From positions 2,653,365 to 2,717,364 of the forward strand of contig OZ024810.1 in NCBI GenBank assembly GCA_964017045.1: a stretch of DNA of 64,000 bases. Direction: 5' to 3'. This DNA comes from Omphiscola glabra. Lineage: Eukaryota > Mollusca > Gastropoda > Lymnaeidae. Made by a program: the position numbers and the translations under genes. This document shows positions 22,374 through 35,676 of the stretch, in pieces. A model generated the notes under the pieces. That model saw only the letters and a program-made list of their open reading frames with translations. It did no database searches and was not told where the DNA came from. Every line of letters begins with the position of its first letter. The stretch's first letter is position 1.

Positions 22374-23080
22374 GAAATAAAAAAGTAGTGCCATTATTAG
22401 TTAGATTACTGAGCATTTTCTGTGTAAAAAAAGAAAGAAATTGTTATATACTTTAGGTAAAATTTACGTAAAAATTAATTTAAAGATTTAATTTTAGAAG
22501 TTGACATTAAAAATAGTTATTATTCCATATATAAATTACATTTTTAATGGAACTTTTTCACGCACGTCATAACTCAATTCACGTGATCGAAACAAGAGTA
22601 AAAGTCGATTTAACAGCAGACGCATTAAAACTTTGGCCAACATCGATCGATAACACCAACCGTTACACAGTACCAAAAACATGATGGTAATCGGTACACA
22701 ATGTTATCGGAGTAGCTCAGTTTATTTAACAGAAAGTTGTAGACAGGTTTGTGTCAACACAAATCGTGTTCTACTTCACAGATCTTTTACATTGCTCATT
22801 TAAAAAAAAAAGTAATATTAGATTTACTAGTTTTCAAGTCTTCGCACCTCACGTCAAACCATGTAGTGTTGTGAACGGTTCTGTGAACCGCTCATGGTCA
22901 GAAAAACTCATGTCCCGCACACCCCCCCCCCAAAACCTCCCAATAAAAATATGAAATACAAATATTTTATCACAAGGTCCCTAACATGGTACTTACTCAA
23001 TACAGCAAAAAAGGTAGGGAGAAAAACATGGCGGGGGGGGGGCAACGAAACAAATCAGCGTCCGCAATCTATATAGTTCT
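22374..23080. other. Possible upstream region of the minus-strand gene
   Basis: Unique sequence with C-runs (22921-22930) and G-runs (23032-23041). No promoter element can be assigned. Confidence 0.35.
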
Positions 23081-23581
23081 TACTAGATATACCCCGACAA
23101 ACATTGGCGACAGCAATGCGTGAACTTCCCATCTACTAGATATACCCCGACAAACATTGGCGACAGCAATGCGTGAACTTCCCATGTACTAGATATACCC
23201 CGACAAACATTGGTGACAGCAACGTGTGAACTTCCCATCTACTAGATATAGCCCGCCAAACATTGGTGGCAGCAATGCGTGAACTTCCCATCTACTAGAT
23301 ATAGCCCGACAAACATTGGTGGCAGCAATGCGTGAACTTCCCATCTACTAGATATACCCCGACAAACATTGGCGACAGCAATGTGTGAACTTCTCATCTA
23401 CTAGATATACCCCGACAAACATCGGCGACAGCAATGCGTGAACTTCTCATCTATACTAGATATACCCCGACAAACATTGGCGATAGCAATGTGTGAACTT
23501 CTCATCTACTAGATATACCCCGACAAACATTGGTGGCAGCAATGCGTGAACTTCTCATCTACTAGATATACCCCGACAAAC
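23081..23581. repeat. 53-bp minisatellite, about 9.5 copies
   Basis: The unit begins TACTAGATATACCCCGACAA and ends GTGAACTTCCCATC. Variants are TGGTGGCAGC and TGGCGACAGC. Confidence 0.96.
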
Positions 23582-23615
23582 AACGCGTCATATGAGTCGA
23601 CTGAAGCTACAGCTA

Positions 23616-24073
23616 GTACTGTATTTATGAATAATTTAAAGTAATATTCTGTATCTATTAATCATTTAAAGTAAAGTATGTTGTATCTATTAATCATTTA
23701 GAGTAATGTATGTTGTATCTATTAATCATTTAAAGTAATGTATGTTGTATCTATTAATCATTTAAAGTAATGTATGTTGTATCTATTAATCATTTAAAGT
23801 AATGTATGTTGTATCTATTAATCATTTAAAGTAATGTATGTTGTATCTATTAATCATTTAAAGTAATGTATGTTGTATCTATTAATCATTTAAAGTAATG
23901 TATGTTGTATCTATTAATCATTTAAAGTAATGTATGTTGTATCTATTAATCATTTAAAGTATATATAATGTATGTTGTATCTATTAATCATTTAAAGTAA
24001 TGTATGTTGTATCTATTAATCATTTAAAGTAATGTATGCTGTATCTATAAATCATTTAAAGTAATGTATGTTG
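23616..24073. repeat. 32-bp minisatellite, about 14 copies
   Basis: The unit is ATTTAAAGTAATGTATGTTG + TATCTATTAATC. Very AT-rich and homogeneous. Confidence 0.96.
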
Positions 24074-26924
24074 CAGACTAAATTAAGACACAAATCAAAT
24101 AAATATATTGCTAGGTTTATTTTTCATGAGCTTTCTATTATATAGAAACAAAGATGCTTTCTTCCCACCCAAAAATGTCAAATAATAATAGTAAAAAGAT
24201 GAACATTTATGTAGAATTGACAAAGTTTAGAACTAGTAATCACAAAGTTAAAACTGATTTAATACTGAGGTTTACTAATGGTCCTCAACTAAAATCGCTT
24301 GCCTTTTGGCAAAGACCAAGGTATTAAAGGTGCTCATTCGTGGACTGCAATTCCTAGAAGATGCTGCCTTGATATAGCACACAGAAGAAGGTATGTAACA
24401 GTTAGCTAATCCACTCTGACATGCATGCAAGAGTTTGGACTGAAAATTTGACTAATAAAACCAAATTAATGACGCAAGAACCACAATCACCTCCAAACAT
24501 AACTATTGAGGAGCCATAATCTGTCAGTAGTTGAGTTTTTAAAAAAAATGTATTTGTGTCCTATATCTCTAGCTCACTCTCCATTGACGAAGGGGTGAAC
24601 ATCAGGATCGCTAAAGCAGCAGCCACTTGAACAAGCGTGTGTGGAATAAAGCAAAAAAAAACTCTTAAGTGTCTATCAGGCATCTGTGCTTGTACGCTTC
24701 TGTAGGAAGTTATGAGCAGAAACTCAATAACTTTTACCAAAGCCAAAGATGTCTGCATCATATTTTGCGAATTTGATGGCAGGATTTTATATGAAAATAC
24801 CGTTTAAAGATAACTTTATATATTTCGGATAGCTCAATAGTTTTTACCACTGATTTAAAGTTTGGCTGATCACGTTTCTTTTTATTTTATTATAAAAAAA
24901 AAAAATATGTCAAAAGAAAGATGGCCGCGTTATTGCTAATTTTTTGGAAATCGTTAGTTTACGGTCAATGGGAGATAACTCAGTGGAAAAAGTTAACGTT
25001 AAAAAGGAAAAAAAATTACAGGGGAGTAATCTTAAGAGATTTCAAGAAAATACAACCCTTTGACTGTAAAAGTTCACATTGTTGAAAGGGATACATTTTT
25101 AGTCACTTTGATAATATTATAAAATTACAAGATAGCCTCAATTTTCGACTACTACTACTATTAGTAATTGGTCGCAGAGTTTATTTTTCCACCGGAAAGA
25201 CATTTTTTCTAGTTGAGGGAAATTTTAAATTTATTCAAGCTTAAACATTTAAATTTTCAATTAACTTGAACTCTTAGTTTTACTGTTAGGTTAAGAAATA
25301 GTCGAATAATAAGTCGACTATATTCTTACAAACATAAATTTATTTCGTGAAGAGTAAGGGGGTGGGGCGAGTAAAAATCGGACAAAACAGTGATGGTTTG
25401 TGCTAGTTCAGGGCAGTTTTATCTTTTTCTTTAAATATCGAACATATAAGATCAAATTAACTATATGAAAAACATTCTAATGCAAATGTAAGCTTAAAAT
25501 CGATGCTTTAAGAAATGTTTAAATTGCGATTGTAAAGTTGATGAGTATTTATTTCCAAACTCGCATACATTTGTAGTATAAATAGACTTTGAATGTAAAT
25601 TTCAAGTAAATTCCGGTCCTTGAAAAAACAAATTTAATTGCGTAAAATCTATTTAATTGGTAGTTAGTCCAGAATAAATGGCTTGAAAATGGAAATATTA
25701 GGTCTTTCTTTCGATGAGAGTAGTCTTAATGGTAATATACCACTTGATCGTCGGCTACGAAAAAATCCTGTCGTCCCGTTTTGAAGTGCTATTTAAACAA
25801 TTAATGTTAGTGGAGAGAAGATCACACAAGGCACGGGGTTTTCATTGCCACCGATTATTATCAATCAATGTTGACGTTTCAGATAGCATCCATGACCAGT
25901 TCATAATCATAATGGAATGAATGGTATCAGTATCCCCGTTTAACATGAACTAATTAATTTTGCTTAAGTGACTAGCTACAATCATGGCTGAAGCAATCGA
26001 AGGCCAAGTTCTGAAGTCTGGCTAAATACTAAATAAATGGTAGATAAATCATTTTAATATCTGGATATAAAAAACTTTTAAAGATTGATTTTATTAAATT
26101 TTAATTTAGAAATGTTACTGACATATTATCATGAAGTAAAACCACCATTTTAAATGTTATTTTAATTGACGAAGTGGCTGTGTACACCGCGATCGTGTAA
26201 CTAGCAAAGTCAAAGGCAAAACTTTGGACCGAGGCATGTGCCTGTGCAAAGGTGCAAGCAAATGTGAAAAACATTAAGCTTAGACGACTTAGTAGTTAGG
26301 CTTAGTAGGCCCAGCTGGGCCTAAATTAGACTATAACATATTAATAACTGTTGTTTATAATTATAACTGATATTGATATGTAGGCCTAATTTTAGTAATA
26401 TTCTCTCAAATGAGTTTTCATTAATAAGAGAATAAAAACTATTATTATTGAGTTTACTGTCATTATCATAAAAATAAAACTATTAATTATTGATTCAATA
26501 ATGTACATCGGTAAACTGACTAAGTGCCGGTGTTACAAACAATTTTTAACGTAAAATTTAAAATCTATTTGCTCACTACATATTCTTTTCAAGTTTGGTT
26601 ATAATCTTTTTTTAAATTTTGTAAAATTATTCATTTTAAACTTCGTATAATTATTACGATGTTTACGGATTTAACAATAACGAATCACTTTATAATTGAC
26701 AGTGATAATACCAATTTCCGTCTTCTCGATCAAAAAAAAAAAAAAAAATTTTCGTACCCCCACTCCATGGGGGGATGCATAACTTTTAAGAGACATGTTA
26801 ACACTAATAACTCATATAACAAAAAAACTAGTACAATGAATGCTGAATAGGTAGCTCTAATCATTTTTAGGTGTCATAGCTAATAAAAAAGTATTTATGT
26901 GATATATGCTTACACGGTGACAAT
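24074..26924. other. AT-rich gene-poor stretch
   Basis: No family-level coding signal. A minus-strand 66-codon frame (24561-24761) has a hydrophobic start but no splice or family support. An 18-bp perfect palindrome TAGGCCCAGCTGGGCCTA lies at 26306-26323. A15 at 26731-26747 is a homopolymer. Confidence 0.5.
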
Positions 26925-27240
26925 AATAATCCTGATCGTGACACAAAAACCACCTCGTTGCATAGAATTCATAGAAATCACCGGAACACTATAACTGACA
27001 CGTCACCGATGACAAAAGCAATTAATGAATTATTGAGGTCAAAAATGACGTAGAACACATTTTTCCATAAATACTGTGTAGCCTTAAGCCAAAATTGTAG
27101 AACAAGTATTTTCGACATTTTGGGACATGCGCAGAACTATGCGTCGATGTGCTTTGAAGTACCTATACATTTGGCTTGGGGATGACTTGATGTGTTACGT
27201 CACAGTTTTCTAATAATAAATTATGTTGTCATCATTGATG
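26925..27240 (+). repeat. Dispersed repeat copy, inverted relative to 61600-61840
   Basis: Blocks CATAGAA...ATC-C-GGAACAC, TGACGTAG, CATTTT-GGACATGC-CAGAAC-ATGCG and CAAAGTACCTA are shared in the same order with the reverse complement of 61600-61840. The match is diverged, so it is an old interspersed repeat of unknown class. Confidence 0.6.
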
Positions 27241-27852
27241 TTGAGCGCATATTTTTCCAAATAAGGCAATATCATTTTTGCAGCATGGTGTACCTAGTGA
27301 CTTGCACCGTATTTATTATGTATCATTATGTACATAATAGCCTAATAATACTTTTTAATGTAAAGTCATAAGACATAGTGATAGTCGTTTACCCTAATAC
27401 TGCTGTGATTATTCACAATTGGGAATAACTTTATTTTGTTAATAATAGCAATTTCGCTAAAAAAGTTGTTATGCATTTTTACAGGGTAAACAGTTGTCAC
27501 CCGTTATCCTTTTCCCCCATCACAAAAAAAAAATTAAAAAATAAGGTTGTCAGAAATGGCAGTTCTTATCAGTTTTCTATAAATATATACAAATATTTTC
27601 ATTATTGCTCATATTAAAAAATCCATGGAACACTAATCGGTTGATGAATGAGAAACAGTTTTAAATATTATTATTAGAAATTAATACAACCCAGTAAATT
27701 AAAGAGTTTTTATTAATTTTACTTTGTGCGGCTGGATGAATTTCGGACTAGTTTTTTTCCCTTGATTAACATAAATAATTATATAATAATATGTATACCG
27801 GTTGTTTTAGAATCAATTTAGATTAATAAATTTTGTGAGTGTATGCCTATAT
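27241..27852. other. AT-rich spacer
   Basis: Nothing recognised. Confidence 0.5.
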
Positions 27853-28490
27853 CAGACCTGCCAACCATTCCGATTAAAATTCCGATATTTCGAACTTTAT
27901 AATTATTGTTCAGAAAGCGACAAAAAAAAACTAAATAAATTGGGTATGACAGGAAGTGTTGCTTTTTGTTTTTAAGAAGTGTCTACATTTCTGGCGAATA
28001 AGTGAATACGTATAAGTTCACGAGATATTCGTCCGGCTATTATATGTGACCAAATCACATGACCAGCATAACAAAGTTGCGCGAGATATTTGTCCATCAG
28101 CCTTGTCATGTGACCGCTAATTGTCAATCTGAGTTTACCAGTTTACGGTACTTCATTTCAGCCAATTAAAGACAGTCTGGACATGTACATGAAAAAGAAT
28201 ATGTTCAATTCCACAAAAGAAATACTAGAACCATTGCTGGCATATGAACAATTGGTTAAAAAGTGACAATCTTTTTTATAAAGTGTGACATGCCCGTCGG
28301 ATGAGTATCTCCCGCACTATTTGTCCGGTCGCCATATGTGTAGACACTGCCTTATTTTTTTCGAAGCGAACCGCGATCTCAAAATCATTCTTAAATCATC
28401 AATTGATCCGATCGTGATTCACCCTTTTACTTTCACAAGGCTAGAAAATATTTCAGACTTTTTTTGTTAAAGCTTTTCTTAATTAACTGG
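27853..28490 (+). repeat. Dispersed repeat family, copy B
   Basis: Homologous to 4052-4608 from the same start (CAGACCTGCCAACC) to the same end (CTTAATTAA at 28478-28486), with an extra insertion around 28120-28290. Like copy A, it runs directly into a six-fold in-frame tandem repeat, but the repeat sequence is unrelated. Confidence 0.7.
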
Positions 28491-28494
28491 ATCA

Positions 28495-28812
28495 ATGTTC
28501 CCATCATCCATTTTAAATGAGGTTTCTGGCAGATCAATGTTCCCATCATCCATTTTAAATGAGGTTTCTGGCAGATCAATGTTCCCATCATTGATTTTAA
28601 ATGAGGTTTCAGGCAGATCAATGTTCCCATCATTGATTTTAAATGAGGTTTCTGGCAGATCAATGTTCCCATCATTGATTTTAAATGAGGTTTCTGGCAG
28701 ATCAATGTTCCCATCATTGATTTTAAATGAGGTTTCTGGCAGATCGATGATTGCATCGTCGAGGTATAAAAACCTGTTTTTTTCGGTTCTTTTCTTAGCT
28801 ATTGGTTTTTAG
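28495..28812 (+). CDS. Hypothetical 105-aa tandem-repeat protein
   Basis: An ATG just after copy B opens six 14-residue units (MFPSSILNEVSGRS / MFPSLILNEVSGRS), encoded by a 42-bp DNA repeat. It ends in a hydrophobic tail (KNLFFSVLFLAIGF). The minus strand is also open across the array (QKPHLKSMMGTLIC units). Function unknown. It could be a minisatellite artefact, but its placement mirrors the repeat ORF at 4609. Confidence 0.28.
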   Translation: MFPSSILNEVSGRSMFPSSILNEVSGRSMFPSLILNEVSGRSMFPSLILNEVSGRSMFPSLILNEVSGRSMFPSLILNEVSGRSMIASSRYKNLFFSVLFLAIGF

Positions 28813-29442
28813 TTATTTTTAATCAAATCTAGAATGATTTGCCCTTTGAAAAACAGCCGGTTTTTCTTTATTTGAACCAGTTTTTACATAGAAGCGGTTT
28901 TGATTGTCCATTTTATTTTTGTTTACAAACTTGAAATCTTGACTCGACCCATCTGGTGATCGATCTAATAAAGATTTAAAATATTACTCTGATGACGATT
29001 CAGACTTTGATTTTTATGATTTCGGATGCAGAGATCTAATTTTTGTAACTATGAATTTTATGGTACTGGAACTTAAATGAAGCTAATGTTAGGGCTAAAG
29101 TATCACAGTATGAGTATGAATGAAAAATGTAAACCATTCTTGAATACTATGATGATGAAAATGTACAGTATTCTCGGTATCAGACACTTTTGAAGTGCTA
29201 TCTTAGCCAAAAATATTCCACTAAGATCACTAAGGAAGAATTATTGTCTATTTCAATCTTAGAATCAGAATCGGATTCCATAACAATACTTCAATATGTA
29301 ATAAACATGAACCAGTGAATGATCATTAAAATTGTTCATAGGATATTGTTTTCATATAAATGCAAGCTTGTAACTTTCTTTCTTTCTACTAATTCACGTG
29401 TTATTTTACTTCCAGGTTGAAGTTGTTGTTTTCCAAGAGACC
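28813..29442. other. Spacer with a short acidic coding-like stretch
   Basis: 28983-29030 on the plus strand reads YYSDDDSDFDFYDFG, which recalls the acidic N-terminus of piggyBac-like transposases but is too short to call. Confidence 0.3.
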
Positions 29443-29762
29443 ACTTAAAGGCCCCCATCATTGAAAGACTTCCACATCAGCTCTTATGATGAATGTACTT
29501 GAAGGTCCCCATCATTGAAAGACTTCACATCTGCTCTTATGATGAATGTACTTGAAGGTCCCCATCATTGAAAGACTTCACATCTGCTCTTATGATGAAT
29601 GTACTTGAAGGCCCCCATCACTGAAAGACTTCAGATCTGCTCTTATAATGAATGTACTTGAAGGCCCCCATCACTGAAAGACTTCACATCTGCTCTTATG
29701 ATGAATGTACTTGAAGGTCCCCATGACTGCAAGACTTCACATCTGCTCTTATGATGAATGAG
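29443..29762. repeat. 53-bp minisatellite, 6 copies
   Basis: The unit begins ACTTGAAGGTCCCCATCATT and ends CTTATGATGAATGT. Confidence 0.95.
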
Positions 29763-30425
29763 CAGAAGGAATCCTGACATGTCAGGACAATGACCAGTCA
29801 ATATTTTACTTCAGGTAGATACATTTTTATCCCATTTACTTTTCATGAACTGTGCCACAAATGTTTTTTTTTAAAGTAACATTTGAACTTAAAGCTTGAT
29901 TTAATACACTGGGGATTAATCTTGAGGGAACTTACCATTGTTGGGATCATAAGCCGACCATCTTAGTTTTCACCAAAAAAGCTCTGGAAAGTTTGTAACC
30001 TGCTCATAAGACGACCCTTTAAAATAATTATTGTGTAATTAAAAATACTTTTAAACTATTAAACATACAGTAGTAAGTATAACACAGAAACTCCTTTCAC
30101 TCGTCTACATGTTGACAGGTTAACTGCATCTGGAGATATCCATCCCTTGCATTTGATGCACAAGAACATTTAGTGCCAGAATCATTCTAATTGGTCATCA
30201 GCTCACACACAGACACAATCTTCATTGTTTTCTTTAATAGAATCAATGTTCCTGTAGAAAACATCTCATAAGCCAACCTTCCCACTTATTATCTTGAAAT
30301 GTATATTTTTTAAAGTAGGCTTATGAATGAGTACCTACAGTAAATGCTGAAATTTGTTTCTAGCCATGTCTAGACTTAATTATGTGTTGATCATTCTCCA
30401 ACAACATCCAGGCCATGTCTATTCA
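29763..30425. other. Spacer with scattered short repeats
   Basis: The motif CATAAGCCGACC and variants (CATAAGACGACC, CATAAGCCAACC) occur three times between 29948 and 30282, as in some Tc1/mariner-type MITEs. No ends were identified. Confidence 0.35.
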
Positions 30426-30597
30426 GGCTGTGTCTAGACTTAATTATGTGTTGATCATGTCTAGACTTAGTTATGTGTTGATCATGTCTAGACTCAGTTA
30501 TGTGTTGATCATGTCTAGACTTAGTTATGTGTTGATCATGTCTAGACTTAATTATGTGTTGATCATGTCTAGACTTAGTTATGTGTTGATCATGTCT
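30426..30597. repeat. 27-bp minisatellite, 6-7 copies
   Basis: The unit is CATGTCTAGACTTAGTTATG + TGTTGAT. It contains the palindrome TCTAGA and is open on both strands. Confidence 0.94.
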
Positions 30598-31749
30598 AGC
30601 CTGGCCTGCTCTACAGCATCCTTCCATTCAGACATCATCTGTGGCACTACAGCCCATCGTAGGGCCCTGGCCTGCTCTACCACATCCTCCCTTGTAAGCT
30701 GATGCATGGCTTTATGCCTTCCAGCTGATGTAAGTCCTCCATCAATCCACTATAGATGGGTCTTGGAACCATTGATACATCCCCATCCATTATTATCTTA
30801 ACACTGCTGTAGATTTTTCTGAGGATTTTCCTCTCCCATGTATTTTGCTGGCTGTTGTGCAATGGTCTTATAATAATAAAAGTGGTGTATAGAGGTGAAA
30901 GTAGCAGCTCTCTCTTAAAGGTGTGGTAGTAGATCATAGATATTATTTAAAAGTAGCCTCTCTCTCCTCAAAGTGTGGTTGCTTATTTTGATTTTGTCAC
31001 CTGTGTGTCCGATGCAAGACATTACTGTATACTTTGTCTTCGCTTCATTTACCACAAGAATAGCATTAGATGAGGCATTTTCTAGTTCATGGAATGCTAT
31101 TATTATGTCAGTGCCACTTCTGCCCAGTAGAGCTATGTTGTCTGCATATGCCAGGTAATGCAAAGGTTGGCTATATAAAGTTTCCGATGGCTGACTTTCT
31201 GTTATGTTTCTCTAGTATTTGTTTGTGAGAGTTAACTGGTGCTCACATAAAGTATGTTTCTCATAACTTTTTCTAAAGTGATGTTGAATAGGATACATGT
31301 TAGTGAGTCTCCTTGACTGAGTGACCCTGGTTAATATGAAAGTCCCTCAAGTACTCTTCCTGTGCAGCGTACTTTGATTCTTTTTTTTGGAGTTAGCCAT
31401 CGTCATGTATAAGCCAGGTAAGTTTGTTCGGGACTCACAAGTTCCTGTAATGCATCATGCAGATATTTCCTGTCTAAGCTGTTGTGTAGTCCCCTTGGTA
31501 TATGGGGATGCTGTATTCTTAGCTTTCTTCTCGAGACGTCAGATAGTAAAGCTATGATCTGTGGTTATCTATTTTCTTGCAATCCCCATTGATAGTCTCC
31601 TAAAATTAAGTTTTATACCTTTCCCGTTTTCTTACTATTAATTTGTGATGATTTTGTAGGTTACCTTAAGTAGGAAGATTCCTCTATAATTTGAACATTC
31701 CAGTTTAGCGCCCAAACGAGATGTTTTTTCTGATCCTTATTATAGTTCA

Positions 31750-31950
31750 GGTTACTTCCCCTGTCTAACTTGGAGGGTGGTACAAAAATATTTGATCTTA
31801 ACTTAGATCCTCTCTAGGGTTACTTCCCCTGTCTAACTTGGAGGGTGGTACAAAAATATTTGATCTTAACTTAGATCCTCTCTAGGGTTACTTCCCCTGT
31901 CTAACTTGGAGGGTGGTACAAAAATATTTGATCTTAACTTTGATCCTCTC
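31750..31950. repeat. 68-bp tandem triplication inside the LINE relic
   Basis: Three near-identical copies start GGTTACTTCCCCTGTCTAAC at 31750, 31818 and 31886. Confidence 0.96.
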
Positions 31951-32621
31951 ATTTTGAATTGAGTGCAGTACCTTTTTTATTTGGCATTTCTTTTTCCTGT
32001 CAAATTCTGGATATGAGGTTGTGTACAGTTTGTTTCCACCTAGTTTTATCAGTTCTACAGTAATGAGGTCTGTTCCTGGGGCTTTAGTCATGGTAGAGAT
32101 CACATCTTTTGTTTCATAGTTGGTTGGCTAACCAAAGTGTCAAGACCTCCTTGTGATAGTTTGTAATCTCTTGGCTTCATCATAGAGCCATTTAACAACC
32201 CTTCAAATTGTTGTGCCTATCTAATACCTATCTGTGATCAGTTCCTTATCTATAATGCTGATATGGTTCCTAATAAAACATGCAGTCAGTTGTGCTGTAT
32301 GCATCCGTAAACAAATTATACGTTTATATTTATTTTGTAAAAAAAATTATGTTGGCTTATTATATTTTCAAAAGAACACAAAAAATCATAATGTTTAGAC
32401 ACAAGTGATATGTAGAAGTTGTGAACCATTCGTGCTGGTCATTATTGTGTGTGTACCTATGAGTATAACTTTCAAGTTGTAATATACAAAACAGTACTGG
32501 TAAAGGTTAAATTTTCTTATAAAACTTTTCACACCACTCTACATATATTTACAAATAAACTTGTCTAATCAATCAGGTCCCTGGGTATCGTTTCAATGGG
32601 TACCCAGGCAGGTTTTTTTCC

Positions 32622-32993
32622 AGCCTTAGGAAACAACGCAGACTATATTGTTGTTTGGTTATTTTCTAGCCTTAGGAAACAACGCAGACTATATCGTTGT
32701 TTGGTTATTTTCTAGCCTTAGGAAACAACGCAGACTATATTGTTGTTTGGTTATTTTCTAGCCTTAGGAAACAACGCAGACTATATTGTTGTTTGGTTAT
32801 TTTCTAGCCTTAGGAAACAACGCAGACTATATTGTTGTTTGGTTATTTTCCAGCCTTAGGAAACAACGCAGACTATATTGTTGTTTGGTTATTTTCTAGC
32901 CTTAGGAAACAACGCAGACTATATTGTTGTTTGGTTATTTTCCAGCCTTAGGAAACAACGCAGACTATATTGTTGTTTGGTTATTTTCTAGCC
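32622..32993. repeat. 46-bp minisatellite, 8 copies, hairpin-forming
   Basis: The unit begins AGCCTTAGGAAACAACGCAG and contains AAACAACG...TTGTTGTTT, which can fold into an 8-bp stem. It lies inside the LINE relic region. Confidence 0.95.
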
Positions 32994-34375
32994 GTAAAAC
33001 TATTTTTTTGCTTCTCTATCTCTCTCTCTTTTTTTTACCTGACAAAAGGTCTGATTATGTCAAAATTTTTCAATCTAATTTCTTGTAAAACATCAATAGA
33101 GATTTTTTATATTTTTTAAATTCCTCTTATTAAATTGGCTAAGGCTCCTGCTATAAACAAAGCTTAGCATGTTTAAAGTTCCAATCCAAAAATCATGCCC
33201 ATATCTAGGTTTAGGTCTATTTCCATTAGTATCAGTCCTGGTTCTGGTTCATGCGTATGATTTTACATGGCCATGTTGTTAGTCTTTTGCACAACCATCT
33301 GGGAGGGCTGCCCCTTTAAGCTCTCTAGGTAAATGCCTTTTATTTTCAGGTAACATTCACTAATTTTTTGGATCCCTCCCCTTCCTATTACAAGGCAATA
33401 GGGTAGGTTCTGATTTTGGTCTGCCCCAGATATTTTATTTCCCTGGTACCCCTCATATCTGGTGGGTTTTCTCTATCCATGACCTGGGAGGCGCTCGATG
33501 AAAGATAATTGCCTATACTTGAGGCCTTACCCTGCCTAATGATCTGAAAAGGTTTGATGTTCTCCTAATGGAGGAGAAAAGTTCTTTTCAACTCATTGCG
33601 TCTTGAAATATAAATGCATGCCTATCTCTGAGTTAGACTAATCTTACTTAATTATTTATGCAATGATGTCCGCTTTGGATCCACCATTTATGTCAATGGT
33701 GCTGCCTAAGTATGGGAAGGCCTTCACTTCTTCCAGTGCATTTCAAGAGGGGCAAGAGACATCCTTGTCTGACTCTTGTTTAAAAGCATCTGGGAGTTAA
33801 CATTCATGTATCACTCTGCAACCCACCTTTTTTTAATGTGCCCTAGAGAGCACAAAAATAATCTAATAAATAGATCAATAAAACAAATCCTTGAGCTAAT
33901 CTATCTAATTAATTACTGAAATATACAATGTAATGTGATATGAAATGTGTATGGTTGTTACACAAATAGAACTGTTCAATGAGGGTATGCAAAATACAAA
34001 GCTCTAAATTATAATTCAAGCAAAACGCTACACCTCTATACAGTGAAGTCTTAGATGACTGTCACTTCTCTTCTAATTAATGGTCTTTCCTATTGTCAAT
34101 GATTGTCACTGGCTCTTTCCTCTTTCTTACTCCTTGTGTTCGCAAAGTGTTGGCATCCATTTGCTGTCAACACGACCACATGCTTGCAATGATTTATCTC
34201 AACTAGTACAAAATAAAGGGTGACTATTCCTGAAATATATAGAGGAAATCACCTACACCACGTGATATCATGCAGAGTTAGTATGTTCTCAATTCTGCCA
34301 CCACTTGTGTTGATTTGCCTATTTTATATATGGTTCTAACATTCCATGATCCTATGTTTATTGCCTTTTGAAAGC

Positions 34376-35671
34376 TAGGTCCTCAGCTTTGAGGCTTCCA
34401 GATCACACAGCTCTCCTCATTTTGCACTCAGGCTTGGGACCAGCCTTGGCACAGTTTGGATTTAATGCCTCTCATAATCTTCAATCATGTGGGGTGTATG
34501 ACCCACATTTGAAAACATTAATTCCACAATCCAAAGAGAATTTGATTATGTAAGACTACAACATTAGAATTCATTATAAAATAGTGTAATAATTTTCCCA
34601 CAATAATTAGGCTACTTTAAATAGGCATTTCAAAACCAAACACAAATAATTAATCAGCAATGTCAATGTTTTCATCACTGGCGTCCTGCTTGTAGCCTAT
34701 CAATACAGTAAAAATGAAGATGTGTATAAATATGATATGGTTTATTTTATTTTACTAATCTACTAAATATAGTCACACTGTAATCATCACAACTACTTTC
34801 TCAGTTCGATTGGCTCATGTGTAAAAGAAATTCAAGTATTGTAATGTTCAATTGTGTTTCAAATTCATCACAGTAAAGTCTTGTACATGGTCAGACTTCA
34901 AGAGTCAGCTGCTAAACATAGCAAATGATGTCAAATTACATGAGAACACAAGAATAAGCCTGTTAAAAATAACGTATTTACAACCCTCTATGGAAGATAC
35001 TTAAATCATGACATGTACATTGTAACATAGATTTTAACAATTAATCAAAATACACATGAATAACTGCCTTATTCATAAAAATTTGTTTTTAACCAAATCT
35101 GTGACTCCCATTGAGAAGTCAAATTCTCAAGTTGCCCTATTCAGATATTTATTTTCAATACCACCTTTCTCTTATACCTCATAAAATTAGTGTAAATCAT
35201 GTCGGCCCCATTTTAAGTTTGAATAGAGTGATCATTTTTATTCCAAAGTTATTAGCACAAATACCAATATCAAAAGATGGTATGCCTAAATGACTTTGGC
35301 ACTGATTTGTTTCCTTTGAATGGGCAACAAAGAATGTTTCAAAGCCAGTCATTGACGGTGCTCCATTATTTTCAAAAACATGTTTTTAGTGGAATTTTAC
35401 CTTATTGACAGAACAACTATAAAAAAATCATCCAGTAAAACTGTCACCTCTGTTAATTTTGCCAATCTTTCACTCAGAGCTCGTAGGATGAATACTTCAC
35501 TGATTGATAGTAACTTTTCAGATTTTCAACAATACAATGTATTATGATGTGACGTGATGCAGCAAGCCACTAGTCTTTTAAAATATTTTTTTCCACAAAA
35601 GCATAGTTGATCTTGCTTGTTAGTCTGCTAATCATTTGTAAAGACCATTTAAAACTACAAGTCTTAGTGTT
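34376..35671. other. AT-rich spacer before the LTR element
   Basis: No gene is recognised. It ends at the 5-bp target duplication GTCGG (35672-35676). Confidence 0.5.
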
Positions 35672-35676
35672 GTCGG

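Larger units (their letters stand above)
30610..34375 (-). mobile_element. Degraded RTE-like non-LTR retrotransposon, EN to RT C-terminus
   Basis: Several RTE-type LINE signatures appear on the minus strand in the right order. Near 34370-34290 there is an AP-endonuclease start (GSWNVRTIYKIGKSTQVVAE). At 32100-32040, APGTDLITVELIKLGGNKLY is RT region 1. Near 31330-31270, SLSQGDSLTCILFNITLEKV is the RT LRQGD/LFN motif. At 31150-30990, LAYADNIALLGRS holds the catalytic YADD, degraded to YADN. At 30850-30790, ERKILRKIYSSVK is the C-terminal module. Stops and frameshifts are everywhere, so it is inactive. It was later enlarged by tandem duplications at 31750-31950 and 32622-32993. Confidence 0.85.

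Noticed and set aside
24561..24761. 66-codon minus frame with a hydrophobic start
   Set aside because: No family, splice or conservation evidence, and a second hydrophobic stretch in AT-rich DNA is common by chance.
25714..25920. 68-codon plus frame
   Set aside because: No recognised motif, and overlapping frames look equally plausible.
28983..29030. Acidic DDDSDFDFYDFG stretch as a piggyBac N-terminus
   Set aside because: Low-complexity acidic peptide with no adjoining catalytic domain.
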